Virus record (IMG/VR): IMGVR_UViG_3300021960_000095
Coordinates: 1 to 52,777 of that record
Length of the DNA: 52,777 bases
Reading direction: 5' to 3' (one strand)
Source: a virus
Below are positions 39,639 to 49,152 of the stretch, piece by piece (within the stretch, counting starts at the first letter, position 1; each line of letters opens with the position of its first letter). The notes under the pieces are model-generated. The model worked only from the letters and a program-made list of their open reading frames with translations, was not told the origin of the DNA and did no database searches. Position numbers and translations under genes: made by a program.

Positions 39639-42600
39639 AAAAGTAGTTAACTCTTATTACACAATAGATGCGTCTGCAAATACTCTTACGCTTCCTTATT
39701 ATGTGAAGAAAGAGGAAATATACCTTGTTACAGATATTGACACAGGTACTATTCTTGTTAACTTTTCTGACCCCGAATTAACAGTTGCAACTTGGTCTTG
39801 GGACGAAGAAAACGAAACAACCACTATTACAACAACTGCAAACCTTACTACACTTGGTGCAACAGATTCATCAAAATTACAAATTATTGTAGATAGACCT
39901 CTCGAAGAAATAGAAGTTGCTGATTCATTATTGGACCCAGTACACAAAATTCGTGTATCTACTCCAGAAAACCTAATTGATACTGACTTTGAGTACGGTC
40001 TACAGCCTACTAAATGGGAAACATTAGAATTATCAAACAACGTTCCATCTTTTTACGTTGCTGATGGTGATTCTGCTTTAGCTATAGTCACAGACGTAAC
40101 AGCTGTGAATGGTTCCGACTTAGTAACTGTTGTTTGTAATGATGAACACGGACTCGTTATCGGTACTCCTATCGATGTACAAGGTCTAACTTCAAGAACT
40201 GCAGAGGGTAAATTCCTTATCAAATCTACAACCACAACACAATTTATTTATCAAGCAAACGCTTCACAAACAGTAACTGGTTCTATTGGTTCTTTATATA
40301 CAACTGTAACGCCAGGCCAGTTCTATAGTGGTTCTCAAATTACTTATGATACTAGTGCTGGTGTACAAACAGATGGAGCAGCATCATCTAAACTTACAAT
40401 AGATACCCCAACACCACACGGTTTCGTTGATGGTTCTAACTTTTACTTAATAAACACTGTTGCTGTAAAAACATTAAAAATAACAGCTACAACAACTTCT
40501 ACTGCTGCAGATAATAGACCAGTAGTTGACTTTGCTGATACTATAACAGTTACTCCAACAGTTGACTTAACAAAAACAGAAACTAAAGCTTACAGACCTC
40601 CACATTCATTAAAATTTGATGCCAGTGCTGTTAATGTAGCTAACAACTCTATTGAATGGACAAACCACAGAATGCGTGACAATGACACAGTTCTTTATGT
40701 ACCACCTAGTGGAGATACTCAAATTGGTGGATTAGGTAGATTTGATTTTTACTATGTTAAAAAAGTAGATGATAACAATATTCAGCTAACAGACTCAAGA
40801 AATGGTGCTGCAATAAACTTTAATAATACTGGTTCTTATAACTACGGTAGAGCAATGATTGGAATGGTTTACGAGATTTGGGCTGGTAGAGGTAACTACA
40901 GGGATTATTACGGTTATGCTTACACAACTGCTTATTACAATGCTGGTGTAGGTTCTGGCTGGGATATGAACCAGTTTGACGAAGCAGCTGGTGGTTATGG
41001 TCTTTCTGGTGGTGCAGACCCTAGTTGGAGGACTATTGATAAAGCTATGCTTGCTTCAAGAACAAACACAGTAATAGAAGACTTTATAAAAGACTACGGT
41101 ACTTATGGAGCACATCAAGATGCAACAAATTATGTATTCCCAGAAACAGGAACAACTCCAAATAGATGGAACTTTATTGAAGATGAAGCTCACTGGTATT
41201 CAACTTGGTTTGAAAATAGAGATTATGCTGGTATTCCATATACAAGCAGATATTTCAGATTAAGAAAATATTATTGGTATAACGGTGGTTTTAGATACTT
41301 TGGTGCATATAGTGGAACACGAGATGTTTACTGGATTCCATTAATTGAAGACCAAGAAGCAGATACATTTTACTCTGCAAACTTACAGTTTAATGATGGA
41401 GACACTGTATCATTTGGAATAAGTTCGGGAGACTTAAAATCTATAAGTGGAGTTTCTACAAATAGAAATAACATTTTAGAAAGTACAGTAAGTGCTGGTA
41501 CCTATCAAGTAGAAAAAGTAGGTTCCGACAGATTTAGACTTGTTCAAAATGGAACAGTACAAAGAATAAGAGAAGCAACTGGAGTTTATACATTTAGTGG
41601 TACAGCAGCTAACCCTACTGCTAACTCTTTTTATATTCCAAATCACGGACTAACAAACAACTCACTTCTTACTATTGATGCTTCATTAGGAACACTTCCA
41701 TCCGTAACAACTGGTTCTATTGCTCCAGTAACCCCCGATACAGTAGAATTTGAATTTAGTCTTTGGAAAGCAGGATTGACTCAATGGCTAAATACTCAAA
41801 GTGGTTTTAGAAATATTGTTACATCAAATCAAGCAAACTTAGGATATATAACTACAGGTGTAGATACCACTCAAGGGTACACCGACAACTTTAGTTATGT
41901 ATCTACTTCTGCTATTTCTACAAGATTCTGGTCACAACCAGAGCAATCTTGGCGATATGTGACACAGTATCCTACAGATTTTTCAGAAACAACACCTAGC
42001 TTCCCGTTTTCTAACGAAATATATGCTGACCAATCTCCAGTTATTTATGGTACAGATTTCGTAGCAAACTCTAAAAACGAAAAATTCTTTATGTATATAA
42101 GAAAAGCAAATGAAGATACTGCTTATACTTATTACAGATTTAATCAATATTTATATATGTATACAAGAAGTCAAGGACCAAGCATAAGCCATACAAGCCA
42201 AGATTATCGTACATATTCTGCTACAAACAATAACTGGTACTACTCAAACGCTTGGGCAAGAGTTGGTGGTAGTGGTAATACAGATATGATTATAATTTCT
42301 TTCAAAGCTAGAAATAGAAGCATTTGGAATAACAACTCTTGGATGAGGTCTTTCCGTTCTATAAATAACGATAGGCAGTATGTTTGGAATGATGAACCTA
42401 CTGATGCGGGTGATACTCAAGGATTAATACTCTTATCTTGTGCAGATACAACATTATTCAGCACAACCGAAATCAATACAATGATTGAAAATATGATTGA
42501 GTATTACGATACAAGCTTACAATACCCAACATTAACTGACAATACACAATATAAAGTAAAAGTTAAGACAGACGATAGAATATCTTTAGCAGATAAGAAT

Positions 42601-45207
42601 ACAAACCAAGAATTAAACTTAAGCGGTGCTGGTGCTGCTAACCTAACATTCGTAACCCCAGCAACAGTTGGTATCGTTGATGGTGCATATACAGCTCAAG
42701 ATAGTACGGAACAACAATTTAAGTTCCAAACCAATTTTCAAATAGACCCAGTAACATACTCTTTTGATGGTGCTGCAAACGTTAGTTCAGATATTGTAAA
42801 TCTACCTAACGGTCACAACCTACAAAATGGTGCAGGTTTACTTTATGACAATAACGGAAACTCAGACATTACAGGTCTTACAAATAACACAACATATTAC
42901 ACAATTCTTGTTGATGAATTTAATATTAAGCTAGCAGCAACTGCTGAAGATGCTTCTTCGGGTACAGAAATAAGCTTAACTGGTTCTGCAGGAACACATA
43001 AATTAAAAGCAGACACAATATCGGGTATAGCTGAAGCTGTAGGAACAGTAACAACAACTGTTACAAGCGACGTAGTAGTTGGTGAGAATACATTATTTAA
43101 AAGATATTTTAAAGTTGGTGACTCACTATTAATCAAAGACAACAACAATACGCCAGGCGAGTTAACAACATTTACAGTTGTTGCTATTGCTGACGATGCG
43201 TCTATGCAAGTTGATAGAGCTGTAGGATTTGCAGCAACTGCTACAAAACACTTTACAGAAACTAACCTATACGCAAGACCAGACGGTTTTTCAATACACA
43301 GACCATTCGATGGTGGTGTAGAAATAGCTGCTGGTACTGCTCCTTTCTCATCAATTAGAAGACAGACAAGAAAATACTTTAGGTATCAGTCTGGTAAAGG
43401 TATACAGACTTCTGTTGCTATTAACTTTAACCCACCAATAACGCTAGAAAGCTTAGTTTCTAACGGATTGACTGCTACAGGAACAACTAAATATCCTCAT
43501 AGATTAAGTGCTGGAGCGTCTATAAGAGTTAAAAATGCTAGTGATGCTACATACAATGGAAACCATCAAGTAACAATTGTTGACCCATTTACCTTTACAT
43601 ATACATTAGCTTCAACACCAGTAACTACACAACCATCGGGTATTATTAAATTCAATGTTGCAGAATATTCTGATGCAGCAACAAGAGTTGGTATGTTTGA
43701 CTTACAAAACGGATTCTTTTTTGAATACGACGGTGCATCTCTTAAGGTTTGTAGAAGAACTTCTACTACACAGATTTCGGGTACAGCAACAGTAACAAAA
43801 AATTCAAATAAAGTAGTTGGTTTAGGAACTAACTTTAGTGGTCAGTTATCTGTTGGAAGCTTCGTAGTACTTAGAGGTCAATCATATAAAGTTATTAAAA
43901 TTAATTCAAAAACAGAAATGTACATCTCTCCCGAATATAGAGGTGTTAGTGCTCAAAACATAGTTATAACACTTACCGAAGACATAAAAATTCCACAAGT
44001 TGATTGGAATATAGATAAGTGTGATGGTACTGGAGCTGAGGGATTTAATTTAGACATCGATAAAATTCAGATGGCCTATATGGACTACTCTTGGTATGGT
44101 GCTGGTAAGATTCGTTTTGGATTTAAAGATAGAAAAGGTCACGTACGATATGTACACGAATTCTTACACAACAACAGATTAGATGAAGCTTATATGCGTT
44201 CTGGTAATATGGCCGCCGCATATGAAGTTGTGAATGGCGCAAACCCAACATACGCACCAACATTATTCCACTGGGGTACTTCTGTAATTATGGATGGTAC
44301 TTTTGACGAAGATGAAGCATATTTATTCACAGCTACATCAAACTCATTGTCTTTCACAAATGGTCAGTCTATTACAGCAACTACAACTGGTGCTTCTGCT
44401 CTAGTTAGATTTTATAACAGAAGTCAAAGAAATTATGATTTCTATGTAAGAATACCTTTTGCTGAAGCAGATGCTAGTAAATTAACTAGCGGTTCTCCTT
44501 TATATTCTGTTGGTGACGAATTACAAGGTGAAGAATTAACATTCACACAGTATTCGGGCTCAACTATTTATGCTTATATTTACATCAGTTCGGGTTCATA
44601 TTACAATACTCCAGCTGCATATCCAATAGTTCCAACTGCTACTGTTGTTTCTATAGGTACAGAAGCTGGCGGAACAGATGAAACAGTTAACTTAGGTACT
44701 GACGTCATTCCTCTTGTATCACTTAGACTTGCTCCATCTGTTGACTCTGGTATCTCTGGTTTCTTAGGAGAAAGAGATATTATTAACAGAATGCAACTTA
44801 GATTGAGTGAAGTAGGTTTAATTCTTACACACGAGTGTGAAGTTAAGTTAATATTGAATGGTGATTTATCTAAAGTTCAATGGTCAAATGTAAAATCTCC
44901 GTCATTATCACAGTTGCAAGCACATAATGCTACTGAAAAAGTAACTGGTGGTGTAGAAGTGTTCTCATTTAGAGCTTCGGGTGGTTCTACTGACTCAGTA
45001 ACTAATAAGAGGTTATCTAACTCATCTAACTTCTCACTTGAAGCAATTATTGATATGGGTAACTCTATTCTCGGTGGAGATGGTGTTTTCCCTAATGGTC
45101 CCGATATTCTAACCTTGGCTGTTAAAGTGATTGATACTGCAGATATATCTGCTACATCTCCATTTGTAGCTTCGGGAAGAATTACTTGGTCAGAATCACA
45201 AGCTTAG
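39631..45207 (+). CDS. Giant structural protein, probable tail fibre/appendage (1858 aa)
   Basis: TTG 39631 inside the end of the previous gene. The protein is rich in Tyr, Asn and Thr. Strand-rich repeats of the type HGL..G....I.G.....NG....V..V....F.Y.L recur (near residues 170, 680, 1060 and 1290), and residues about 1330-1560 include FFFEYDG, ISPEYRG, MDYSWYGAGKIRFGF and HVRYVHEFLHNN, a block that resembles structural proteins of marine cyanophages and pelagiphages. The central third (YYGYAYTTAYYNAG, about 425-440) may be the binding part. The function is inferred from composition and neighbours. Confidence 0.72.
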   Translation: MAKKVVNSYYTIDASANTLTLPYYVKKEEIYLVTDIDTGTILVNFSDPELTVATWSWDEENETTTITTTANLTTLGATDSSKLQIIVDRPLEEIEVADSLLDPVHKIRVSTPENLIDTDFEYGLQPTKWETLELSNNVPSFYVADGDSALAIVTDVTAVNGSDLVTVVCNDEHGLVIGTPIDVQGLTSRTAEGKFLIKSTTTTQFIYQANASQTVTGSIGSLYTTVTPGQFYSGSQITYDTSAGVQTDGAASSKLTIDTPTPHGFVDGSNFYLINTVAVKTLKITATTTSTAADNRPVVDFADTITVTPTVDLTKTETKAYRPPHSLKFDASAVNVANNSIEWTNHRMRDNDTVLYVPPSGDTQIGGLGRFDFYYVKKVDDNNIQLTDSRNGAAINFNNTGSYNYGRAMIGMVYEIWAGRGNYRDYYGYAYTTAYYNAGVGSGWDMNQFDEAAGGYGLSGGADPSWRTIDKAMLASRTNTVIEDFIKDYGTYGAHQDATNYVFPETGTTPNRWNFIEDEAHWYSTWFENRDYAGIPYTSRYFRLRKYYWYNGGFRYFGAYSGTRDVYWIPLIEDQEADTFYSANLQFNDGDTVSFGISSGDLKSISGVSTNRNNILESTVSAGTYQVEKVGSDRFRLVQNGTVQRIREATGVYTFSGTAANPTANSFYIPNHGLTNNSLLTIDASLGTLPSVTTGSIAPVTPDTVEFEFSLWKAGLTQWLNTQSGFRNIVTSNQANLGYITTGVDTTQGYTDNFSYVSTSAISTRFWSQPEQSWRYVTQYPTDFSETTPSFPFSNEIYADQSPVIYGTDFVANSKNEKFFMYIRKANEDTAYTYYRFNQYLYMYTRSQGPSISHTSQDYRTYSATNNNWYYSNAWARVGGSGNTDMIIISFKARNRSIWNNNSWMRSFRSINNDRQYVWNDEPTDAGDTQGLILLSCADTTLFSTTEINTMIENMIEYYDTSLQYPTLTDNTQYKVKVKTDDRISLADKNTNQELNLSGAGAANLTFVTPATVGIVDGAYTAQDSTEQQFKFQTNFQIDPVTYSFDGAANVSSDIVNLPNGHNLQNGAGLLYDNNGNSDITGLTNNTTYYTILVDEFNIKLAATAEDASSGTEISLTGSAGTHKLKADTISGIAEAVGTVTTTVTSDVVVGENTLFKRYFKVGDSLLIKDNNNTPGELTTFTVVAIADDASMQVDRAVGFAATATKHFTETNLYARPDGFSIHRPFDGGVEIAAGTAPFSSIRRQTRKYFRYQSGKGIQTSVAINFNPPITLESLVSNGLTATGTTKYPHRLSAGASIRVKNASDATYNGNHQVTIVDPFTFTYTLASTPVTTQPSGIIKFNVAEYSDAATRVGMFDLQNGFFFEYDGASLKVCRRTSTTQISGTATVTKNSNKVVGLGTNFSGQLSVGSFVVLRGQSYKVIKINSKTEMYISPEYRGVSAQNIVITLTEDIKIPQVDWNIDKCDGTGAEGFNLDIDKIQMAYMDYSWYGAGKIRFGFKDRKGHVRYVHEFLHNNRLDEAYMRSGNMAAAYEVVNGANPTYAPTLFHWGTSVIMDGTFDEDEAYLFTATSNSLSFTNGQSITATTTGASALVRFYNRSQRNYDFYVRIPFAEADASKLTSGSPLYSVGDELQGEELTFTQYSGSTIYAYIYISSGSYYNTPAAYPIVPTATVVSIGTEAGGTDETVNLGTDVIPLVSLRLAPSVDSGISGFLGERDIINRMQLRLSEVGLILTHECEVKLILNGDLSKVQWSNVKSPSLSQLQAHNATEKVTGGVEVFSFRASGGSTDSVTNKRLSNSSNFSLEAIIDMGNSILGGDGVFPNGPDILTLAVKVIDTADISATSPFVASGRITWSESQA

Positions 45208-45209
45208 GA

Positions 45210-45218
45210 TGCTATACT
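45210..45218 (+). promoter_or_regulatory. Extended -10 promoter (TGcTATACT)
   Basis: TGCTATACT just after the stop of the 1858-residue gene, matching TGATATACT at 16224. The predicted start is near 45225, leaving a short leader with AAAAGGAGA before ATG 45234. No convincing -35. It could give the distal fibre genes independent expression. Confidence 0.5.
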
Positions 45219-45233
45219 AGAAAAGGAGAAATT

Positions 45234-45440
45234 ATGGCAAAATTAGATAAAAAGAAAATCGAGGGAGCAATGTCTCAATTGTTGTTTTTAGAACAACAAC
45301 TCGGTAAATTTCACGCTGCAATAGAAGATATTAAAGCAGAATTTTACGAGGGAATTGAGGGTGCCGAGATTGAAATAGGCGGAGAAGATAAAAAACCGCA
45401 ATCTATGCCAGTAAATGAAGTCATAGAAGAAGAGGAATAA
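45234..45440 (+). CDS. Small coiled-coil protein (68 aa)
   Basis: ATG 45234 is chosen, 5 bases after AAAAGGAG; an upstream in-frame start at 45186 would overlap the previous gene and the promoter. The 68-residue protein is helical (KLDKKKIEGAMSQLLFLEQQL) with an acidic VIEEEE tail. It resembles the 96-residue coiled-coil protein at 48618 in design. Possibly a fibre chaperone or a tail accessory protein. Confidence 0.65.
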   Translation: MAKLDKKKIEGAMSQLLFLEQQLGKFHAAIEDIKAEFYEGIEGAEIEIGGEDKKPQSMPVNEVIEEEE

Positions 45441-45443
45441 ACA

Positions 45444-46565
45444 ATGGCCGAAAGACCAATACATAAAGTTGAAGTAGCTGGTGATACCACTGGTCTGAGA
45501 GAGTTCTCTAACGGACAAGACTCTGGTATTATCGTTCCTCAAGGTACAACACCACAAAGAGAATCTAACCCTACTGAGGGTACCATTCGGTATAACTCTA
45601 CCGATGATGCAATGGAATTTTATATAGGAACATCGTGGGTACAGCTATCTGAAGCAGGTGTTGAGTCACTTATTGGTGATGCAGCTGCAGATGGTTCTAC
45701 AAAAGGTGTAGCATCATTTACAACTACAGAATTTACAGTAACAAGTGGTAACGTAGCTTTAGGTTCAGTTAGCCCTACAAAATTAAGTGGTACAACTGCT
45801 GAATTTAACGGTGCTTTATCTGATGGCTCATTTGCAACACTTGCAGGCTCAGAAACCTTACTTAATAAAACCATTGATACAGGTAGTCAGACATCTGTAA
45901 CTATAGATTTAGCTGATGTAGCTGCGGGTAACTTAAACTTTACAGGTACAACAACAGAGTTTAACAATGCTTTATCAGATGGTTCATTTGCAACTTTAGC
46001 TGGAACTGAAGCATTACAAAACAAAACAATAGACTTAGGGTTAAATACACTTACTGGTTCTATTGCAGAGTTCAATGCTGCCCTACAGGGAGATGGATTT
46101 GTTTCTTTGACTGGTACTGAGACAATACAAAACAAAACAATCAGTAACTCTCAATTAGGACAAGACTTAAATGCTGCAGGTAGAGCAATTTATGATGTAG
46201 TTCTTAAAGACTACGCAGAAACAAAGCAATCTGTAACTTCAAGTTCTGGAACATTAACAGTTGACGTTAGTGCAGGTAATACTGGTACTTTAACCTTAAC
46301 TGAGAACATAACAGCAATTGCTTTTACAAACGTAGCAGCAAGTGGTTTTCAAACTTTTACTTTACGAATAACACAAGACGCATCTGTAGCATACACAGTA
46401 GCAACAGCAACTGGTATGACTGTCAATGCAGCGAATGTTACTCCGATAACTGCAGGTGGTGCTGGATACACAATGACAGCAACATTAAGTGCAGTTGATT
46501 TGTTAACATTTATTTTCTTAGACGCAGGAGCTCCAGCAATACAAATGCTACAGGACCTACAATAG
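45444..46565 (+). CDS. Tail fibre protein with LNKTI repeats (373 aa)
   Basis: Residues 1-70 are a diverged fibre N-terminal module (HKVEVAGDTTGLREF ... GTIRYNSTDDAMEFYIGTSWVQL). Residues 110-235 hold three repeats of (A)EFN.AL.(S/G)D.GF.(T/S)L.G(S/T)E.L.NKTI. The C-terminal ~110 residues (VTSSSGTLTVDVSAG ... AFTNVAASGFQTFTLRIT) form a beta domain common in marine phage fibres. ATG 45444 follows GAAGAGGAA. Confidence 0.8.
   Translation: MAERPIHKVEVAGDTTGLREFSNGQDSGIIVPQGTTPQRESNPTEGTIRYNSTDDAMEFYIGTSWVQLSEAGVESLIGDAAADGSTKGVASFTTTEFTVTSGNVALGSVSPTKLSGTTAEFNGALSDGSFATLAGSETLLNKTIDTGSQTSVTIDLADVAAGNLNFTGTTTEFNNALSDGSFATLAGTEALQNKTIDLGLNTLTGSIAEFNAALQGDGFVSLTGTETIQNKTISNSQLGQDLNAAGRAIYDVVLKDYAETKQSVTSSSGTLTVDVSAGNTGTLTLTENITAIAFTNVAASGFQTFTLRITQDASVAYTVATATGMTVNAANVTPITAGGAGYTMTATLSAVDLLTFIFLDAGAPAIQMLQDLQ
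45800..46140 (+). repeat. Three fibre repeats around NKTI
   Basis: Units at about 45803-45870, 45953-46033 and 46070-46140 encode EFN.AL..DGSFATLAG.E.L.NKTI and variants. The first two are nearly identical at protein level. The NKT motif also occurs in the giant fibre (LTNKTF, LTNKTL). Confidence 0.8.
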
Positions 46566-46574
46566 GAGATAACT

Positions 46575-47375
46575 ATGTCGCCTATTGGAGTTTCCAGAGC
46601 AATCCTCTTAGGAGCAGGTAAAGACGGATTATCTGCAGCTAAAGCAGGCGACTCAGCAGAGCAAATCAAACAAGACTATCCAGCATCTACAGATGGTGTT
46701 TATTGGATAGATTTACCTACAGTTGGTCCTACTCAAGTATATTGTATAATGGACAGCAACCATCAAGGTGGTGGCTGGATGATGGCACTTAAAGGAACAA
46801 GAGGTACAACTTTTGGTTACAACTCTTCTTACTGGACAAACACAAGCACTTTAAATGAAACTACAGAATTAGATAGAAGTGATTCAGATGCAAAATTTGA
46901 TACATTTAATTACTTTGAAGCACTATCTTTACTCGCAATCTTTCCAGACATAGGTCAAGGTGGCTCTTATTCTTATGATGGTAAGTGGACTTGGTATGAG
47001 GCAAATATATACAATGGTGCTCAAGCTAGTACAAGAACTACATTAACAAACTTATTTAGTGGTGGTGAGTATTTCATACAAGATGCTAAAACATTTTCTG
47101 GTTATGGAAATGCTTGGTCATCACAAAAAGATGTTAGATTTTATGGCTACAACTACACCTCCAACAACGATACAAGAAGTCGTTGGGGATTCGGTTGGAA
47201 CGAAAACGGCGGTGGTTTATGGCCAAGCGGTAATGAATCATCTAACGACGTTGGAGGAGGAATAGGTATGAGATACAGAGGTGGTTCTAATTATTCTGCT
47301 GGAGATGTCATAGGTTGCTGTCAAGACAGCAGTGGTATTAACAGAAGTGCTAGAGTGGAGTTATATGTCAAGTAG
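46575..47375 (+). CDS. Fibrinogen-like lectin, candidate receptor-binding protein (266 aa)
   Basis: Residues 41-68 match the fibrinogen-C/ficolin/intelectin entry motif: GVYWI, VYCIMD, GGGW. The domain continues with Tyr/Trp-rich loops and ends with a Gly/Asn/Ser-rich section (WPSGNESSNDVGGG, MRYRGGSNY) and RVELYVK. Fibrinogen-related domains bind acetylated or other sugars, often via calcium. The first ~14 residues (SPIGVSRAILLGA) resemble those of the LamG-like protein at 47825, suggesting a common anchor. AGGAGATAACT precedes the ATG. Confidence 0.78.
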   Translation: MSPIGVSRAILLGAGKDGLSAAKAGDSAEQIKQDYPASTDGVYWIDLPTVGPTQVYCIMDSNHQGGGWMMALKGTRGTTFGYNSSYWTNTSTLNETTELDRSDSDAKFDTFNYFEALSLLAIFPDIGQGGSYSYDGKWTWYEANIYNGAQASTRTTLTNLFSGGEYFIQDAKTFSGYGNAWSSQKDVRFYGYNYTSNNDTRSRWGFGWNENGGGLWPSGNESSNDVGGGIGMRYRGGSNYSAGDVIGCCQDSSGINRSARVELYVK

Positions 47376-47559
47376 CGATGTTTACAATATTCTTAGAGTT
47401 GAAGAAGAAGATATTTATTACAAAGTATATTTTGAAGTTTGGGATGATGGTATGAACAATGGAGAAACAATGTGGATGACATCAAATGATTTTGATAGTC
47501 CTTTAGGCGCTTTAGTAGAAGAATTTGTAAATAATGGAGGGGAGATAACCAGTGGCTGA
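47365..47559 (+). CDS. Small acidic protein after the lectin gene (64 aa)
   Basis: ATG 47365 (MSSSDVYNILRVEEED) is preferred over an in-frame ATG at 47332 because GTGGAG precedes it. It overlaps the lectin stop by 11 bases and the next gene by 8. The 64-residue acidic product has several aromatics. Similar in size, charge and position to the 89-residue protein at 37534, so possibly a fibre assembly helper. Confidence 0.55.
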   Translation: MSSSDVYNILRVEEEDIYYKVYFEVWDDGMNNGETMWMTSNDFDSPLGALVEEFVNNGGEITSG

Positions 47560-47821
47560 AAATAATGACATTTACAGAGAAGAGCATCAAAAACCAATTA
47601 CTTGGGATGATATGGCTGTTTCTGATGAAGTATTCCAAGAAAGAATATCTATCTGTAACAGTTGTGAATTTTGGGTAGAAAATGAAATTGGTATTGGTTA
47701 TGACTTTGAAACAGAAGAGTATGAGTCATATGATACAGTTATGCAATGTAGTAAATGTAACTGTGATATGAATATAAAAGCACTTCACATTAATACTAAA
47801 TGTCCGATAGATAAGTGGTGA
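47552..47821 (+). CDS. Zinc-ribbon protein of tail region (89 aa)
   Basis: GTG 47552 after GGAGGGGAG. Cysteines C35-x2-C38, C66-x2-C69, C71 and C84 follow the pattern RISIC..C ... QCSKCNC.M..K.......CP..KW, a small conserved phage family of unknown function that is commonly found near tail genes. The first 30 residues are acidic and linker-like. It overlaps the previous gene by 8 bases. Confidence 0.7.
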   Translation: MAENNDIYREEHQKPITWDDMAVSDEVFQERISICNSCEFWVENEIGIGYDFETEEYESYDTVMQCSKCNCDMNIKALHINTKCPIDKW

Positions 47822-47824
47822 GTT

Positions 47825-48511
47825 GTGTCTTTAGGAGTTGCTAGACCAGTTATTTTAGGAGACGTAAGAGCTTCTTCTTATTATCCTAGATTAGACAGTG
47901 GTGCTTTACCTAGACATCTTTATGTTCCCGAGTCATACAACGATGGTACAAATGTTTGGGAAGATTTTATGGGTAATGGCAATTCTACTGCTACAAGGGG
48001 GAATCCTAGTTATGTAAGTAGAAGTGCTGGTAATGGAGCACAGATAGAAGAATGTGTTCAAGGCGGAACTGGAGATGGTCTCAGATTTATAGGAAGACTA
48101 CAAACGAACACAAATTACACATTCTTTCACATAGCAAGATATAACGGTACTGAGGGAAGAATTTTTAATGGACTTAATACTAACTGGCTTTCTGGATTCT
48201 GGAATGCTAGAACTCCAGTAGCTTATCATAATGGTTGGCTTACTGACCAATCTGATAGAGCAGGAACAAACTGGGTAGTATCTGCTGACCAATACAACTA
48301 TTACAGGGGCTGGTGGGGTGCTTCATCAAATTATGGAGGCACTGGCGGCGGTAGTCAATCAATAAGTATAAGTTTAAATTATGGAGATAACATTGGCGAA
48401 TTTAGTGATTGGCAATGTTATATGATACTTTATTACAACACAGCTCTTAACTCAACAGAAAGACAAGTTGTTGTTGACCACTTAAGAAGCCTTGTTGGAT
48501 TAGGTCAATAA
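47825..48511 (+). CDS. LamG/concanavalin-like lectin, candidate receptor-binding protein (228 aa)
   Basis: GTG 47825, three bases after the zinc-ribbon stop. The N-terminus (SLGVARPVILGD) resembles that of the fibrinogen-like protein. Residues about 28-225 look like a LamG-type jelly roll: LYVPESYNDGTNVWEDFMGNG, YTFFHIARYNG, GRIFNGL, WLSGFWN, and a terminal helix NSTERQVVVDHLRSL. Such domains bind glycans and are common at phage tail tips. It is the last fibre-like gene. Confidence 0.75.
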   Translation: MSLGVARPVILGDVRASSYYPRLDSGALPRHLYVPESYNDGTNVWEDFMGNGNSTATRGNPSYVSRSAGNGAQIEECVQGGTGDGLRFIGRLQTNTNYTFFHIARYNGTEGRIFNGLNTNWLSGFWNARTPVAYHNGWLTDQSDRAGTNWVVSADQYNYYRGWWGASSNYGGTGGGSQSISISLNYGDNIGEFSDWQCYMILYYNTALNSTERQVVVDHLRSLVGLGQ

Positions 48512-48617
48512 AAAACTCATTTAGAAAATAAATATAAAAAAAACATTTAAAGAAAATACCCAAAAATTCGTGCGAGTGTATTAGACTTATATTATCCATT
48601 GAAATAGAGGAGAAATA
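48512..48617 (+). promoter_or_regulatory. AT-rich intergenic region with likely promoter for the lysis-side operon
   Basis: The gap is very AT-rich up to 48560. TTCGTG (48567-48572), 17 nt, TATTAT (48590-48595) is a plausible sigma70-like promoter; TATATT at 48588 is an overlapping alternative. AGAGGAGAAATA then gives a ribosome site before ATG 48618. No terminator hairpin is evident after the lectin gene. Confidence 0.45.
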
Positions 48618-48908
48618 ATGGCAGAGAATAATGAGGGAACTCCCGACGTAACAGTCGAAGATGTTATCCAAAAAAATAAAGAGTTAGCCACTGTTGCAGA
48701 AAATCTAAAAGCAGTACTAACTGAAATGCAAGACATCAATTCACAAAAAGAATTGAAAATTGCTGAATTGCAAGCAACTGTAAAAAGGTTTGGTGCAATT
48801 ATAGAGGCCTTTAAAGCTCAAGCAGCAGCACAAGGTCAAGAAGCATCAGTTATTGCTGAGGAAGAATCAGCAGAGGCAGGTGAAGAAGAGGTAGCTGAAG
48901 ATGAGTAA
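48618..48908 (+). CDS. Coiled-coil protein with acidic tail (96 aa)
   Basis: A 96-residue protein with a long helix of heptads (residues about 14-70, LKAVLTEMQDINSQKELKIAEL and onward) and an Ala/Glu-rich acidic tail (EESAEAGEEEVAEDE). It follows a promoter candidate and overlaps the next gene by 8 bases. Function unknown; scaffolding or a regulatory antirepressor-type role is possible but unsupported. Confidence 0.65.
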   Translation: MAENNEGTPDVTVEDVIQKNKELATVAENLKAVLTEMQDINSQKELKIAELQATVKRFGAIIEAFKAQAAAQGQEASVIAEEESAEAGEEEVAEDE

Positions 48909-49152
48909 TTTTCAGAATGAACTCAACAAAGCCGTCAATCCTCATCAAACTCGTTTGTTAAAAGCTGATAAGCTTATTGCAGACTTACGAGCTAAAGGTG
49001 AAAAAGACGAAGCAGACGCAATAGATGCCGCCTTATCTGATACAAATATTCCCGCATTTACAGTATTCAGAGCTCTTGAAAACAGCGGTTATAGTTTATC
49101 TTACAACGCTATACAGTCAGTAAGAAGACAGAGAGCTAATATTGCCTCGTAG
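48901..49152 (+). CDS. Small helical, possibly DNA-binding protein (83 aa)
   Basis: An 83-residue protein starting in the previous gene's tail (GATGAG) and ending after the TTG start of the next gene. The C-terminal part TVFRALENSGYSLSYNAIQSVRRQR has the look of a helix-turn-helix, with a basic recognition-like end. The same layout is known in small actinophage proteins placed next to a metallophosphoesterase. Role unclear. Confidence 0.6.
   Translation: MSNFQNELNKAVNPHQTRLLKADKLIADLRAKGEKDEADAIDAALSDTNIPAFTVFRALENSGYSLSYNAIQSVRRQRANIAS

Noticed and set aside
46575-48511. Diversity-generating retroelement acting on the lectin genes
   Set aside because: The Gly/Asn/Ser/Tyr-rich C-terminus of the fibrinogen-like protein recalls DGR targets, but no reverse transcriptase or template repeat is present in the window.
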